From assembly GCA_027886185.1 (NCBI GenBank), contig WOAB01000226.1, positions 4,340,001 through 4,404,000 of the forward strand: a DNA stretch of 64,000 bases, written 5' to 3'. Below the pieces are notes generated by a model, which had not been told where the DNA came from, ran no database searches, and saw only the letters and a list, made by a program, of their open reading frames with translations. Position numbers and translations under genes: made by a program. This document shows positions 10,949 to 22,965 of the stretch, piece after piece; the stretch's first letter is position 1; every line of letters starts with the position of its first letter. This DNA comes from Rheum nobile (lineage: Eukaryota > Streptophyta > Magnoliopsida > Caryophyllales > Polygonaceae).

Positions 10949-10989
10949 GGCCTCCATTTCTCATTCCGTTTGAATGAGAAATGGAGGCC
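10949..10989. repeat. 18-bp perfect inverted repeat (snap-back) in the LTR
   Basis: The arms 10949-10966 and 10972-10989 (GGCCTCCATTTCTCATTC and its complement) surround a 5-base loop. The right arm matches other direct copies in the LTR, so the left arm is the new, inverted copy. Confidence 0.85.
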
Positions 10990-11104
10990 CAAAGTTGGTT
11001 GCATGCAATGCATAACTTGGGGAAATGTTGGGGTAAAAATTTGTCCCACATTGAAAGTTTGGAGAAAAACTCACTAGTATATATATTAGGAAAATGGAAC
11101 CAAG

Positions 11105-12490
11105 GTTGTGGCCTTGGGTCACCACCCATGTGTAATGGAGAGAGGACCTAGCTCATCAAGACCACACGCGCGTCGAGCCGCGTCGGGTCGGACCGGACGA
11201 GCGAGCCGGGGTGGGGTTGGGTTGGGTTGGATCGGATTAGGACTCGTTCCTGGAGAGAATCCGGGGCAGTTGCGCTGCAGACCCGGTCTTCCTTCTTTCT
11301 CTCCTCCACTATGTTGAACGCCTCAACAGACTCCTTCTTCTTCTCCACTCAGTTAGTGGGTCGAAGTGCCCTATGCACCTCATTCTCAGCATCCATGTGG
11401 CCTTGGGTCACCACCCATGTGTAATGGAGAGAGGACCTAGCTCATCAAGACCACACGCGCGTTGAGCCGCGTCGGGTCGGACCGGACGAGCGAGTCGGGG
11501 TTGGGTTGGGTTGGATCGGATTGGGACTCGTTCCTGGAGAGAATCCGGGGCAGTTGCGCTGCAGACCCGGTCTTCCTTCTTTCTCTCCTCCACTATGTTG
11601 AACGCCTCAACAGACTCCTTCTTCTTCTCCACTCAGTTAGTGGGTCGAAGTGCCCTATGCACCTCATTCTCAGCATCCATGTGGCCTTGGGTCACCACCC
11701 ATGTGTAATGGAGAGAGGACCTAGCTCATCAACCCACTAACTGAGTGGAGAAGATTGGATCGGATTGGGACTCGTTCCTGGAGAGAATCCGGGGCAGTTG
11801 CGCTGCAGACCCGGTCTTCCTTCTTTCTCTCCTCCACTATGTTGAATGCCTCAACAGACTCCTTCTTCTTCTCCACTCAGTTAGTGGGTCGAAGTGCCCT
11901 ATGCACCTCATTCTCAGCATCCATGTGGCCTTGGGTCACCACCCATGTGTAATGGAGAGAGGACCTAGCTCATCAAGACCACACGCGCGTCGAGCCGCGT
12001 CGGGTCGGACCGGACGAGCGAGCCGGGGTTGGGTTGGGTTGGATCGGATTGGGACTCGTTCCTGGAGAGAATCCGGGGCAGTTGCGCTACAGACCCGGTC
12101 TTCCTTCTTTCTCTCCTCCACTATGTTGAACGCCTCAACAGACTCCTTCTTCTTCTCCACTCAGTTAGTGGGTCGAAGTGCCCTATGCACCTCATTCTCA
12201 GCATCCATGTGGCCTTGGGTCACCACCCATGTGTAATGGAGAGAGGACCTAGCTCATCAAGACCACACGCGCGTCGAGCCGCGTCGTGTCGGACCGGACG
12301 AGCGAGCCGGGGTTGGGTTGGGTTGGATCGGATTGGGACTCATTCCTGGAGAGAATCTGGGGCAGTTGCGCTGCAGACCCGGTCCTTCTTCTTTCTCTCC
12401 TCCACTCTGTTGAGCGCCTCAACAGACTCCTCCTTCTTCTCCACTCAGTTAGTGGGTCGAAGTGCCCTATGCACCTCACTCTCAGCATCC
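11105..12490. repeat. Tandem array of a 284-285-bp unit inside the LTR
   Basis: About five units contain TGGCCTTGGGTCACCACCC, CGAGCCGCGTCG, the GGATCGGATT block and a CT-rich block ending CTCAGTTAGTGGGTCGAAG. The GGATCGGATT anchor recurs at about 11227, 11512, 11756, 12041 and 12325. One spacing is only 244 bp because about 60 bp was replaced by a 22-bp inverted copy at about 11733-11754. Confidence 0.9.
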
Positions 12491-13287
12491 GAACACAACA
12501 TCCTCTCCACTGAAAGTGTCTTTCTTCTTCTCTGTTTTTTTTTAGAGTATGAGAGTACACACAGAAACGAGTTTGTAGGCTTCTGATCATTGGTTGTGCA
12601 ATTCAGAAGAGTATTTGCAGTTGTATCCTGGGATTCGGATCGCTACAGAACCGTCGCAATACGGAGCGATTTCATAATTAAGGATAGAGAATTTTCTCGC
12701 CTCTGCAACCACGTTCAATCCTATCACTGTTCGGTGTTGTTTTGCCGTTTTATTTAATGTTATTGTGCGTTTCAATTTTTGCAGTTTAAATTATGTTCGA
12801 TTCGGGAATAGTGTTCCTATAAAACTTGCCTTATACCTTTCTGGCATGCAACAATGAGATCAGTATCTTCTCCACTCAGTTAGTGGGTCGAAGTGCCCTA
12901 TGCACCTCACTCTCAGCATCCGAACACAACATCCTCTCCACTGAAAGCGTCTTTCTCCTTCTCTGTTTTTTTTAGAGTCTGAGAGTACACACAGAAACGA
13001 GTTCGTAGGCTTCTGATCATTGGTCGCGCAATTCAGAAGAGTATTTGCAGTTGTATCATGGGATTCGGATCGCTACAGAACCGTCGCAATACGGAGCGAT
13101 TTCAGATCTTTCTCGCCTCTGCAACCACGTTCAATTCGATCACTGTTCGGTTTTGTTTTGCCGTTTTATTTAATGTTATTGTGCATTTCAATTTTTGCAG
13201 TTTAAATTATGTTCGATTCGGGAATAGTGTTCCTACAAAACTTGCCTTATACCTTTCTGGCATGCAACAATGAGATCAGTATCTTCT
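12441..13287. repeat. Tandem duplication of the LTR tail plus host flank
   Basis: Unit 1 (12441-12871) and unit 2 (12872-13287) share the block from CCACTCAGTTAGTGGG through the LTR end and about 50 bp of non-LTR flank (up to CAGTATCTTCT). Because flank is included, the duplication happened after the LTR inserted. Unit 1 has small extra insertions. Confidence 0.85.
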
Positions 13288-14042
13288 GCGAATTTCTCTT
13301 TAACTTTTAGAATAAACTGTCTGTGTGAAAAGAGGAAAGATAGCATCATAATTTCTTTAAAAGTTTAGAAACATGCATAGAAATCGTGTTAGCAAGCAAA
13401 TAGGGGAAAAGGTGATTAATGTATACATACCTATTGTAGGATAATGTAGGTGCACCGCTCCACCAACCTCCTACAATCAAGAAGAGTACTTGTTGAGATT
13501 TTTTTCATAAGAACCTCGTTGAGTGTGAAAGTCGGCACAATAGCAATCCATTAGGGTAACTTGATAACTTTTAATGAACCAAATATCATAGAACTCTACT
13601 AGACATGTACAACTCAAATCGGAAAACAAGATATCAGCTAGAATGGATAGACATACCCATCATAAAGTTTGTGGCCTTTCTGGAAAGTGTTCCAATGTCA
13701 AGATTATTATCATTGTCAAATATTGGCATCCAGATTGAACCCTTAACCCATGCCTACATGTGCAGGGACACTTGATTAGATAAAGAACAGAACGAACTCT
13801 AGCAAATGAAAAATCGAGAGAGAGAAAAGGATAGAGGGTAAAGGGTGAAAGAAGGCAATGCTTCACATTTTTTCCCACTAGCAAAATATTTCTTGTAAGT
13901 TTCTCCAATCTGTCAATGATAAATAAAGTTTCCATAATCGATAATATAAAATGACTAGATTACAGGCGGAAATTTTGACAATGATATAACTTTACGCATA
14001 CCCTATATGCACACGTTTGAGTATCTAAATGCACACGAAATA

Positions 14043-14257
14043 GTGCGCTTAATGTAAGCGTACACTTTTTGTGCGCTTACATTAAGCGCACAGGGTCAAT
14101 AGTGGTATTAAAAAAATATGGGGAGGGATAAGAGCAAACCATGTGCGCTTATAATAAGCGCACAGGCCAAACCTTGTACTATCTTGTGCGCTTATACTAA
14201 GCGCACAAGGTTTGTACGATCCGGCCGTTGGTACGCTTACACTAAGCGCACCAACGG
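14043..14257. repeat. Left cluster of 21-bp palindromes of the MULE
   Basis: Five copies of the palindrome GTGCGCTTA-nnn-TAAGCGCAC or close variants lie at 14043-14063, 14071-14091, 14143-14163, 14186-14206 and 14231-14251. The last is embedded in a longer palindrome (about 14225-14257) through flanking CCGTTG/CAACGG. Likely transposase binding sites by position, which is inference. Confidence 0.9.
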
Positions 14258-16531
14258 CCTAATTTTTTCAACGGCCGAGTTTGTAGTCTATAAATTGCCA
14301 TAATAATCAATCTTCTTCCACACCATATTCTTCCACACCATCACAACATTTAAATGGATTTGCAAATTGAAGATGAGGTGCGAGATTGGATACAAGCTCG
14401 AGAAGACGAAGAAGTGGACAAAGAATGGAGCGACTCGAACTCCGAAGACGGAGGAGATGATTGTGATTTGTTCAAGGTTAGTGTTTAATTCATAACTTAT
14501 AGGTTCTATTTTAGTACGTAAATTTGCTATGAATTAATGTATTTGCAAATTTGTTGTATTTATTAGTTTGTTCTAATTATAGGCAATGTAATTATTAGTT
14601 TGTTCTAATTATAAGCAGTATAATAATTCATAAATGAAAAATAATTATAGGGTAAAGATTATACGGGACATTTCTGTAGAGGCCTAATTTGGGAGAGTAT
14701 GGATGAAATGATTCAATGGGCGAGAGCTAGAGCAAAAGAGATGATGATAGTTTTGGTGAAACGTACCTCAAGTTCGTATGTAGTTAGTTTGACATGCGAT
14801 AGATATGGTGAGCCTAGATCTGGGAGGCCGAAAGTTAATGTAGAAAATCCGGAGTTGTCGGTTTCAAGGATTCGAAAATACAGATCGAAGAACTGCGGTT
14901 GTAAGTTCGAGTTGTATGGGTGTCGTTTGAAAAGCGAGCACGGGTTTATTACATCAAGATGGGTATTGGATGTTATACATGGCACCCACAACCACAAGCT
15001 TCATACTAGCTTTCACGGGAATGCATTCATGGGTCGAATGACCCAGGAAGAGGAGGTCATAGCTAGGAAATTTGGCGATTGTCGAAAGACTCCGAAACAG
15101 ATTGTATTTGAGTTGAGGAAAAACTTTCCGGGAAATGTAACATCAATGAAGCAGGTTGCCAACTTTTTGCAGAAGCTCCATTTCGAGGATCGTGGTGAAT
15201 TGACGGTTACTCAGTGGTCCCTTCAATTTTTGAAAGACAACGGGTATCTTTTCTATCCTCTTAGGAATATGAAGAAAGGGGACGAGGTAGAGATTCTGTT
15301 TTTTTCTCACCCGGAGTCGCTACGGTTGCTGAATAAGTTCCCGCACATTGTGATCATTGATGCCACATATAAGACAAATAAGTATGTAATACATTTTAAT
15401 AGTAGTTAGATATTTTGCTATGTGCTACAATTTCATTAGTTATATTCACTAAATATTGGTATTTTAATTTATTATGTCTATGAATAGATATGAATTGCCG
15501 TTGGTGGAGATTGTTGGTTTTACGTGCACTCACAAGACGTTCAACATTGTGTACGCATTCACCCAAGCGGAAAAAGTTTTCCATTACCAATGGATATTGA
15601 GGGCCCTTCGGAACTTGTTTGAGGAGTTGGGAGTAATGCCAAAGGCTATAATGACCGATTGTGAAAAGGCTCTCATCAAAACTATTAAGATAGTTTTCAA
15701 AGACGTCCCGGTAAGACATCTCTTGTGTTGGGTCCATATTAGAAACAACATCAAGGCACATGTTGACAAGGTTATAAAAGACAATGCCAGAGTCGATACG
15801 TTTACAAATCAGTGCTGGAGTCTTTTTTGCTCGACCACCGAGGAAAGCTATGAGGAGAGGCTCAGAGCATTGAGGACGTCGTGGAAGAGCGGCCTTGTTG
15901 GATACGTCAAGAGGGAATGGTTGACTCCTTACAAGGAAAGCATAGTAAGAGCTTGGACGGATTACACCCTTCACTTCTTCACGAGGACTTCAAACAGGTA
16001 TCCTTTGAACAATTTGTAGTTGATTAATGTTTGTACTTATGAGTTCCAAGGTCGTGCTAAATGTTTTTTGTGGGGTCTAGCATCGTGTTTTTTGTTTTGA
16101 TAAATGTTTTTTGTTTTGATAGGGTTAAGGGGATGCATCGTGTCTTGAAAGATATTGTGGGGTCTAGCAGAGGCGGCTTTAACAGAGTGATCGTGAGGAT
16201 CCACCATGCAATCATTCTTCAAATCGACACGATTAGGGCGACCATGAACAAGTCACTGTCTACAAGACCAATGGAGTTCAACGATCCAGGGTTTCCGGTG
16301 CTTGCCCAAATAGTCTTTTCAAGACTCTTCTATAGAGTGTCAGATAAGTGTTTTGATTTGTTGTTGGCTATGTATGATAAGTTAGTCAAGGAGGACTATT
16401 CAGAAGTACGTGATGATCATTGGGTGAGAGACGAGGATAGCTCTCACTCCAGACGACATTCACGACTTCTGGAAGGACTTGCATTGGGAAGAGGATCCAA
16501 CAACATTTGCGCTTGCTGACGACAGTGTTCC

Positions 16532-17652
16532 TGTTAGGAAATGGAACTCTGGAACTTTAGTTTCCCTGCGAGTTCCTTTCCTCATTTTCTCTACTTTTGA
16601 AGATGACAAATATTTTGATACTAATGTTTTATCTCAAACATGTGCCTTAAGGAACCACAGGACAAACATCGAAGGCATGAAAGCAAAACAGGACAAGAAA
16701 ACCAAGGAGCAAGCCAAAGGAAGGAACCCAGGTGTGCCCAGAAATACAACATGTGATGTTGCACTTTCCGAGAAATTTAGGAACACCAACCTCGGACAAG
16801 AGAAAGTTGAAAACGACTTGTGTGAAGCTTCCAAAGTCTGCCATTGTCCAGAGCAAAACAACAAGACGCCTAGAACACATAACCTCGGACAGAGAAAGGT
16901 GAAAGCGACTTGTCACGGAACCTGTCGTTGTCCAGAAGACAGTTCCAAAGTACCCAGGTTGTCGAACCTCTGAAGAAGGAAGCTGGAGAACAACCTGGCT
17001 GAAGCAGTTGACCAACAAAGAAGGATTCTGAGCTACCTAGGTTGTTGGTACATGTCAAAGACAGCATGGATCACGGATCACCACACATCCTAGGGCAAGC
17101 TTGATCTGTGGGAACCAAGAGAAGATCAAACCGCAAGGAATCCACTATATAAGGAAGGCTAACTCAGAGGTTATAAATTAGCACAAAAACACGAATCACA
17201 CTCAATAGCAAACATCAAAGTGTGAACCTTCAAACAAGATCATCAAAGCAAACCGAGATCAAGAGGAACCAGTCAAGGAATCGAAGAGCTGAGTGCTAAG
17301 TCCTGTGACTGTAAGTGAGATAGTTCCTAGGTGCTAAGGTCTGTTTCTTGGATTGATTATTGATTGTGTTAAGTTATCTAGGATTGCCTAACTGTGTGTA
17401 AGGTAATGAAACTGTGTGTTTTTTCCTAGGATAAGTTGTAACCAAAAGAGATAAGAAATCAAGAAGTAGACCTTGAAATCCTTTCAAAAGAAAGGTAGTG
17501 GTTTTTATCCTGGATTGCTAGTTGATAATCAAAGGTTTCCACTATAAGGAACTTGTTCGTTTGTGCTTGATTATTTAAATTCCGATGCGAAGGGAACTGA
17601 GAGTTGATATTCTTAGTTCCTTAGTTATTTGTCTAATAATCTCGATCCTACA
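16532..17652 (+). repeat. 5' LTR of Copia 1
   Basis: It is 1121 bp, starts TGTTAGGAAATGG, ends CGATCCTACA, and is directly followed by the primer-binding site. A candidate TATA box (CTATATAAGGAAGG) lies at about 17145-17160. The ORF readings at 16479-16973 cross from transposase into LTR and are not genes. Confidence 0.93.
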
Positions 17653-17654
17653 AT

Positions 17655-17666
17655 TGGTATCAGAGC
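17655..17666 (+). other. PBS of Copia 1
   Basis: TGGTATCAGAGC, complementary to the 3' end of initiator tRNA-Met, two bases after the 5' LTR. Confidence 0.92.
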
Positions 17667-17702
17667 AGGAAAAGCTCTAGATCTTTGTTAAGTTTGCAGA
17701 TC

Positions 17703-19739
17703 ATGTCTCAACCAAGCAAGTTTGAGCTCGGAATCTCCACCAACAAACCACATCTCCAAAAGAAGGGAGAAGAAACATGGTGGGAAAAGTGCATGGAAAG
17801 CCACATCAAGACCAACGACTACCAATGCTGGAGGATAGTCGAAAATGGAGATGGATATGTCGATCTCACAATGAAGGAAGAAGACTGGAAACCTGAGAAC
17901 TATGTCACCATGGAAAAGAATGCCAAAGCCAGGCAGTTCATCCTCAATGGACTGGACAGAGAAGACATGGACAAGGTCATAGGCATCAAAGACGGCAAAG
18001 GAGATGTGGAAGGCACTCAAGGATATGCATGAAGGAAGTGACGAACTAAAGCAAAGCAGAAAGTTTGCTTTGGAAGGAGAATACCACACCTTCAAAATGA
18101 TGGAAACTGAGACCATCTCAGAGTATTACTCCCGCTTCAATAGACTGGTTGGAAAGCTAACAGCAGCGGGAGTCGACCTTGATGAAGTTTCCAAGTCCCT
18201 GGTGGTCATCAATGGACTCAACTCCAAATTCACCCTTCTCAAGGGAATCATGAAGAACACTCCAGGCATCCAATCTCTTCCCTTGACTCAAGTCATAGGG
18301 AAACTGGAGGTTGAAGAAGGAGAGCATACCAAAGCCAATACCGACAAGAAACTAGAGAAAGGAATTGCTCTCAAGATCTCCAAAGCCTTCTCAAGGCTTG
18401 AAATGGAGCAAGAGAACTCAGACCTAGAAGAAGAGGAGGACGAACTAACAACCCTCTTCACAAAGAACATCAAAAAATGCTTTGTAAAGGGAAGGTTCCA
18501 AAAGGATAGTTCCTCCCACAATGGACCAAGAAGAGATCTCAAGGAAGTCTCCTGTTACGAGTGTAAAGAAAAGGGACACTACGCTAAGAATTGTCCTAAC
18601 AAGGAAGATTCCAAGGAAGATGAAAGACCTCAGAGAAAGAAGGCTCTCGTAGCCTCATGGGGAGAAGACTCAGATGAGGAACTGGATCTGAGTGGTTTCT
18701 CTAGAGGAAGATGTCTCATGGCAAAAGGAGATTCAAGCGACTCAGAAGACCTTGAGGTAACTTTTGACGATTTCCTAAAAACTCTAGTTGATTGTGATAA
18801 GAAACAACATCTTAAGATCATAAAGAACCTAGGAAAGGAAACCAGTTCCCTTCAACAAAAACTTGATGATTGTGAAGATGAAATTGTTTGCTTGACTGTT
18901 GAGAATTCTGTTTGGAGTAAGAAACTTGATGAAACTGAGAAAGATCTAGCTGAAACCCATTCCAAACTCATTGATATTAGAAATGTGCATGCTAGTCACC
19001 TTAAAATCTGCAAATCTTGTGATGAAACTAGCATAGATTCTGTCAAAGTTCCCTTGCATGATAACCTACCTGGAAATGACATGTTTCAATCTATAATTGA
19101 TAGGTTAGACATTCTCACTGACTCCGTAAATTAAAAAATGATAAATCAAACTGTTTTTGTGAGACAACGTCATGGAATAGGATATGTCAATAACAAAGGG
19201 AACAATGATGCTGAAAATGAAAAAGCTAGGCGAGAACTTGTTGAGATGAATGAGAACCTCAGTACTGCTCTTGCCACTTCTCGTGATAGGAATCAATTCC
19301 TATCAGAGAAGATCATGGTTCTTGAGAACAAGGCTGAGGTTGCCAAACGTCTTAATGAAAGCTCTCAAAGTCCTAAGAGGGAACCTAAGGGAAAAGAAAA
19401 GATGGTTCCTGAAGATCAATGGTTCACTAATTCTTTTGCTCACAAAAGATATGTTGATATGGCTCATGGTAAGGTTAGAAACAATGTTGATTTTAACAAA
19501 AGAAAAACTCAAAAACCTTTTAGGCCAGGAAAAGGAAAGTATGGACATGTTGTTTACAATCGCTTATGCTATTAATGTGGTAAACATGGTCATTACAACA
19601 TTGATTGCCCTAAGAAAAGGAACTTTGAAAATGAGAAAAGAGCTTATTACCACGAAAGGAACCAGTTCTCTGGTCATTCACAGACTCGCAATGCTAATTC
19701 CCCTAGTAAAGCCAAGCTTCGCTGGGTTCAAAAGTCTTA
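17703..19739 (+). pseudogene. Copia 1 gag
   Basis: It starts MSQPSKFELG. The capsid region resembles the UBN2/gag family (ETISEYYSRFNRLVGKL). The first CCHC knuckle is CYECKEKGHYAKNC; a coiled-coil-like region and a second knuckle follow. Breaks: a 1-bp insertion near 17988 (AAAG against AAG in Copia 2) shifts the frame; TAA at 19132-19134 where Copia 2 has GAA; TAA at 19573-19575 inside the second knuckle. The final TAG at 19737-19739 lies at the gag-protease joint in the same frame as pol and is shared with Copia 2. Confidence 0.9.
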
Positions 19740-22700
19740 GTTCCCTTGTGTGCAGAAAGAAGAGAGGCAACCTCGACTATGGTACATTGACAGTGGTTGC
19801 TCATGCCATATGACCGGAAGAAGAAATCAAATGACCTCTCTTCAACCCATCCAAGGAGGAAACATCTCCTTTGGAGACAAAAGCAAAGGGAAAATTTGTG
19901 GAATAGGAACTGTGAATCTAAATGACCACATTAAGGTAAATAAAGTTCACCTTGTTGATAATCTTGGCTTTGATCTAATTAGTGTGTCACAGCTGTGTGA
20001 TCAAGGAGACAATGAAGTTAGATTCAAGTCAAGCGAATGCACTGTCCTAGACCCCTCGGGACAAATCATCTTAAAAGGCAAAAGATTCAACAATGTGTAC
20101 GTTGTTGACCCATCATATGCTCCCAAGGAGAAACTCTGCCTTTCAACCGTGAATGATCAAACATAACTGTGGCATCAACGCCTTGGTCATACTAGCACCA
20201 AACTGATCCACAAGCTGCACTCAAAGGAACTAGTCCGAGGCCTTCCAAAGATAAGTAGTACATCTTCGGAACCATGCTCAGATTGCGTTAAAGGGAAACA
20301 AGAAAGGAGTTCCTTCAAGTCCAAAAACATGGTAAGTTCCTCAAGGCCCCTTGAACTCATCCACATGGATCTCTGTGGACCCATGAGAGTTCAAAGCCTA
20401 GGAGGAAACAGGTATATCTTTGTTCTTGTCGATGATTTCTCTCGCTTCACTTGGACTATCTTCATAAAATCTAAGAGTGAAGTCATTGACCGCTTTAAAG
20501 ATCTGGTTCCTTTGTTAGAAAAATCTCTCGATTGCTCACTCAATTCTATTCGGTCTGACCATGGTACCGAATTCGAAAATGGAGAATTTCTAACCTTTTG
20601 CAGTGAGCATGGTATTGATCACAACTTCTCTGCACCATACACTCCTCAACATAATGGAGTAGTAGAAAGGAAGAATAGAACTTTAGAAGACATGGCTCAA
20701 ACTATGCTCATCGCAAGTGGACTCCCTCAATCATTCTGGGCTGAGGCAATCAACACAGCTTGCTACATCATCAATCGAGCCATGCTTCGCTCAATCACAG
20801 AGAAGACACCCTATGAACTCCTTAGAGGAAGAATTCCTAACATCTCACATCTGAGGGTGTTCGGATGCAAGTGCTTTGTGCACAACAATGGGAAGGACAA
20901 TCTTGGCAAATTCGACCCAAGAAGTGATGAAGGAATCTTCATTGGATATGCCTCAGGCAGCAAGGCATACAAAGTCTTCAACAAAAGGACTAAAAAGGTA
21001 GAAGAAAGTGTTCATGTTATTTTTAATGAAAAATCACTTAGAAGAATTGTGCAGAACAATACCACTCCCTTTGAAGATCCGTTCTCCAAGTCACCTCAAG
21101 AAGATCCAGATGAAGATGTCACTCCACCCAGTTCCTGCCCTGTTGCACAGAATCCCCCACTGGCTCCTCCACCAGTTCCCATGGATAATGAACAACAATC
21201 CATTTCTGGGAACCATGAACATGACGACAATATCTGTGGAGACATCAACGATTCATCATCTCACATGATCTTCAATGGAGAAGGTGATCCCAACCAGGAA
21301 GCTGAAGTTGAATGCTCAACTCAAAATGTCTCCACATCAAATACTCTAGCTCCCAACAGAGAAAGAAGAACCATCAAGCCTCCAGTCAGGTTCGAACATC
21401 TAACCTTCTTTGCCTTCAATGCCTTTCTGTCTATTATGGAACCAAAGAACATAGGTGAGGCACTGAAGGATGCAGACTGGATCCAAGCTATGCAAGAAGA
21501 GCTTCATCAATTTGAAAGGAACAAAGTATGGCATCTAGTTCCTCGCCCCAAGGACAAACATATCATAGAAACTAGATGGGTTTTCAGAAACAAGCTAGAT
21601 GATACAGGAGCTGTAATAAGGAACAAAGCAAGGCTTGTTGCTCAAGGATACAATCAACAAGAAGGCATCGACTATGATGAAACCTATGCTCCAGTGGCAA
21701 GGATTGAAGCGATAAGGCTGTTGATTGCTTTTGCATCACACAAAGGGTTCAAGCTGTTCCAAATGGATGTAAAGACGACCTTCCTCAATGGAATTCTTCA
21801 AGAAGAAGTCTATGTCAAGCAACCACCTGGTTTTGAAGATGATGATTATCCAGACCATGTCTACTTTCTAGACAAAGCTCTGTATGGCCTCAAGCAAGCT
21901 CCCATAGCTTGGTATGATCGTCTTGCCCAGTTCCTACTCTCAAATGGCTACAGGCGTGGGGTTATTGACAAGACTCTCTTCATCCTAGAAGAAGAAGGTA
22001 ACATCTTAGTGGTTCAAATTTATGTCGATGATATCATTTTTTGTTCCATTAACATGTCCCTTGTAGACAAGTTCAAAGACTTGATGAGCAGTGAATTTGA
22101 AATAAGCCTAATTGGGGAACTCATATTCTTCCTCGGATTGCAAATCACTCAAAAGGAAGATGGTATACAAATTCATCAACAGAAGTATGTCAGGGAACTA
22201 CTGAAAAAGTTCAAAATTGAGTCATGCAAGCCTCTTTCCACTCCCATTTCCACCATTGCTCACTTGGACAAGGACCACTCAAGTCCTCTAGTGGAAGAGA
22301 AACCCTATAGAGGTATGATAGGCTCACTTATGTATCTAACCGCTAGTCGCCCAGACATTGTTTTTGTTGTTGGCTTGTGTGCTAGGTTCCAATCTTGTCC
22401 AAGAGAAACCCACTTGGCTGCTGTAAAAAGGATACTCCGATATCTCAAGGGAACTGACTCACTCTGCATTTGGTACCCCAAAGAATATCCCTTTGAGCTG
22501 ATGGGTTACACCGATGCGGACTACGCTGGATACCTGGTGGATAGGAAGAGCACCTCTGGAATGGCACAGTTCCTAGGCCCCTGCCTTGTGTCATGGGGCT
22601 CAAAGAAACAAGTCTCAGTCTCTCTCTCCACCACAGAATCCGAGTACATCGCGGCCGCTTCTTGCTGTTCCCAACTCCTCTGGCTAAAGCAACAACTCGC

Positions 22701-22965
22701 GGATTTCGGTATGTCTTATGGTCCTCTCACTATTCTTTGTGATAACACCAGTGCTATAAACATTTCTAAGAATCCTGTGCATCATACTAGGACCAAGCAT
22801 ATAGACATAAGACATCATTTTCTTAGAGATCATGTTGAAAAAGGAAACATCATTATGAAATTTTGTAGAACTGAAGATCAGGTTGCAGACATATTCACCA
22901 AAGCTTTGAATATCGTTCCCTTTGAGAACCTTATATTAGAACTGGGAATGATTCCTATAACCTAG
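19740..22965 (+). pseudogene. Copia 1 pol: protease, integrase, reverse transcriptase, RNase H
   Basis: In the same frame as gag after the TAG. Protease: WYIDSGCSCHMTG. Then a TAA at 20164-20166 (Copia 2 has GAG) just before the integrase zinc-binding region (LWHQRLGH and CSDCVKGK, complete HHCC). Integrase catalytic core: [37 protein letters not shown] and YVDDIIF. RNase [25 protein letters not shown]. The frame is open for 878 codons from 20329. The end codon TAG is followed by CAG, then two more stops. Confidence 0.93.

Larger units (their letters stand above)
10523..13237 (+). repeat. Solo Copia-type LTR, internally expanded to 2.7 kb
   Basis: It starts TGTTGGAAC and ends GTTCCTACA (inverted termini) and is flanked by the 5-bp TSD AAACT at 10518-10522 and 13238-13242. 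No internal retroelement coding region exists, so this is a solo LTR. Its size comes from internal amplification: a 284-bp tandem array, a 431/416-bp duplication of its tail, and earlier duplications of a block containing GCATGCAATGCATAACTTGG (near 10706, 10892 and 11001). The ORFs in it repeat the same translations and are not genes. Orientation is assigned from the TG...CA order and tail position, and is tentative. Confidence 0.75.
10172..13753 (-). pseudogene. Captured fragment of a chloroplast rhodanese-like gene (STR11 type), split by a solo LTR
   Basis: Four exons are recognisable on the minus strand, in order: 13657-13753 (AWVKGSIWMPIFDNDNNLD...), 13431-13470 (GWWSGAPTLSYNR, with AG and GT borders), 10338-10429 (RSLAACEMLCNAGYENVFWV, QGGLEAAEEE) and 10172-10239 (DLPREGPEPFKFVGIGGLSE, FLG, ending at a GTAAAT donor). 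Order and sequence fit the rhodanese domain protein of the STR11/At4g24750 type, as I remember that family. The exon(s) between SYNR and RSLAACE, which carry the active-site loop region, are not found. The exons before AWVKG and after EFLG are also missing. Introns retain splice signals, so the source was genomic DNA. The gap between exons 2 and 3 is filled by the LTR at 10523-13237. Confidence 0.8.

Noticed and set aside
10642..11129. Overlapping ORFs of 88-135 codons on both strands rich in repeated GCNQ/LHAMHNLGKCW-type readings
   Set aside because: They translate the internal duplications of the solo LTR, with the same peptides repeated, no family and frames open on both strands.
11148..12590. 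A set of 65-185-codon ORFs on both strands
   Set aside because: All are readings of the 284-bp tandem array and repeat the same peptide each unit.
14118..14303. 61-codon ORF before the MULE transposase
   Set aside because: Reads through the palindrome cluster; the peptide repeats itself and ends at no splice site.
15396..15974. 192-codon minus-strand ORF
   Set aside because: Antisense shadow of transposase exon 3.
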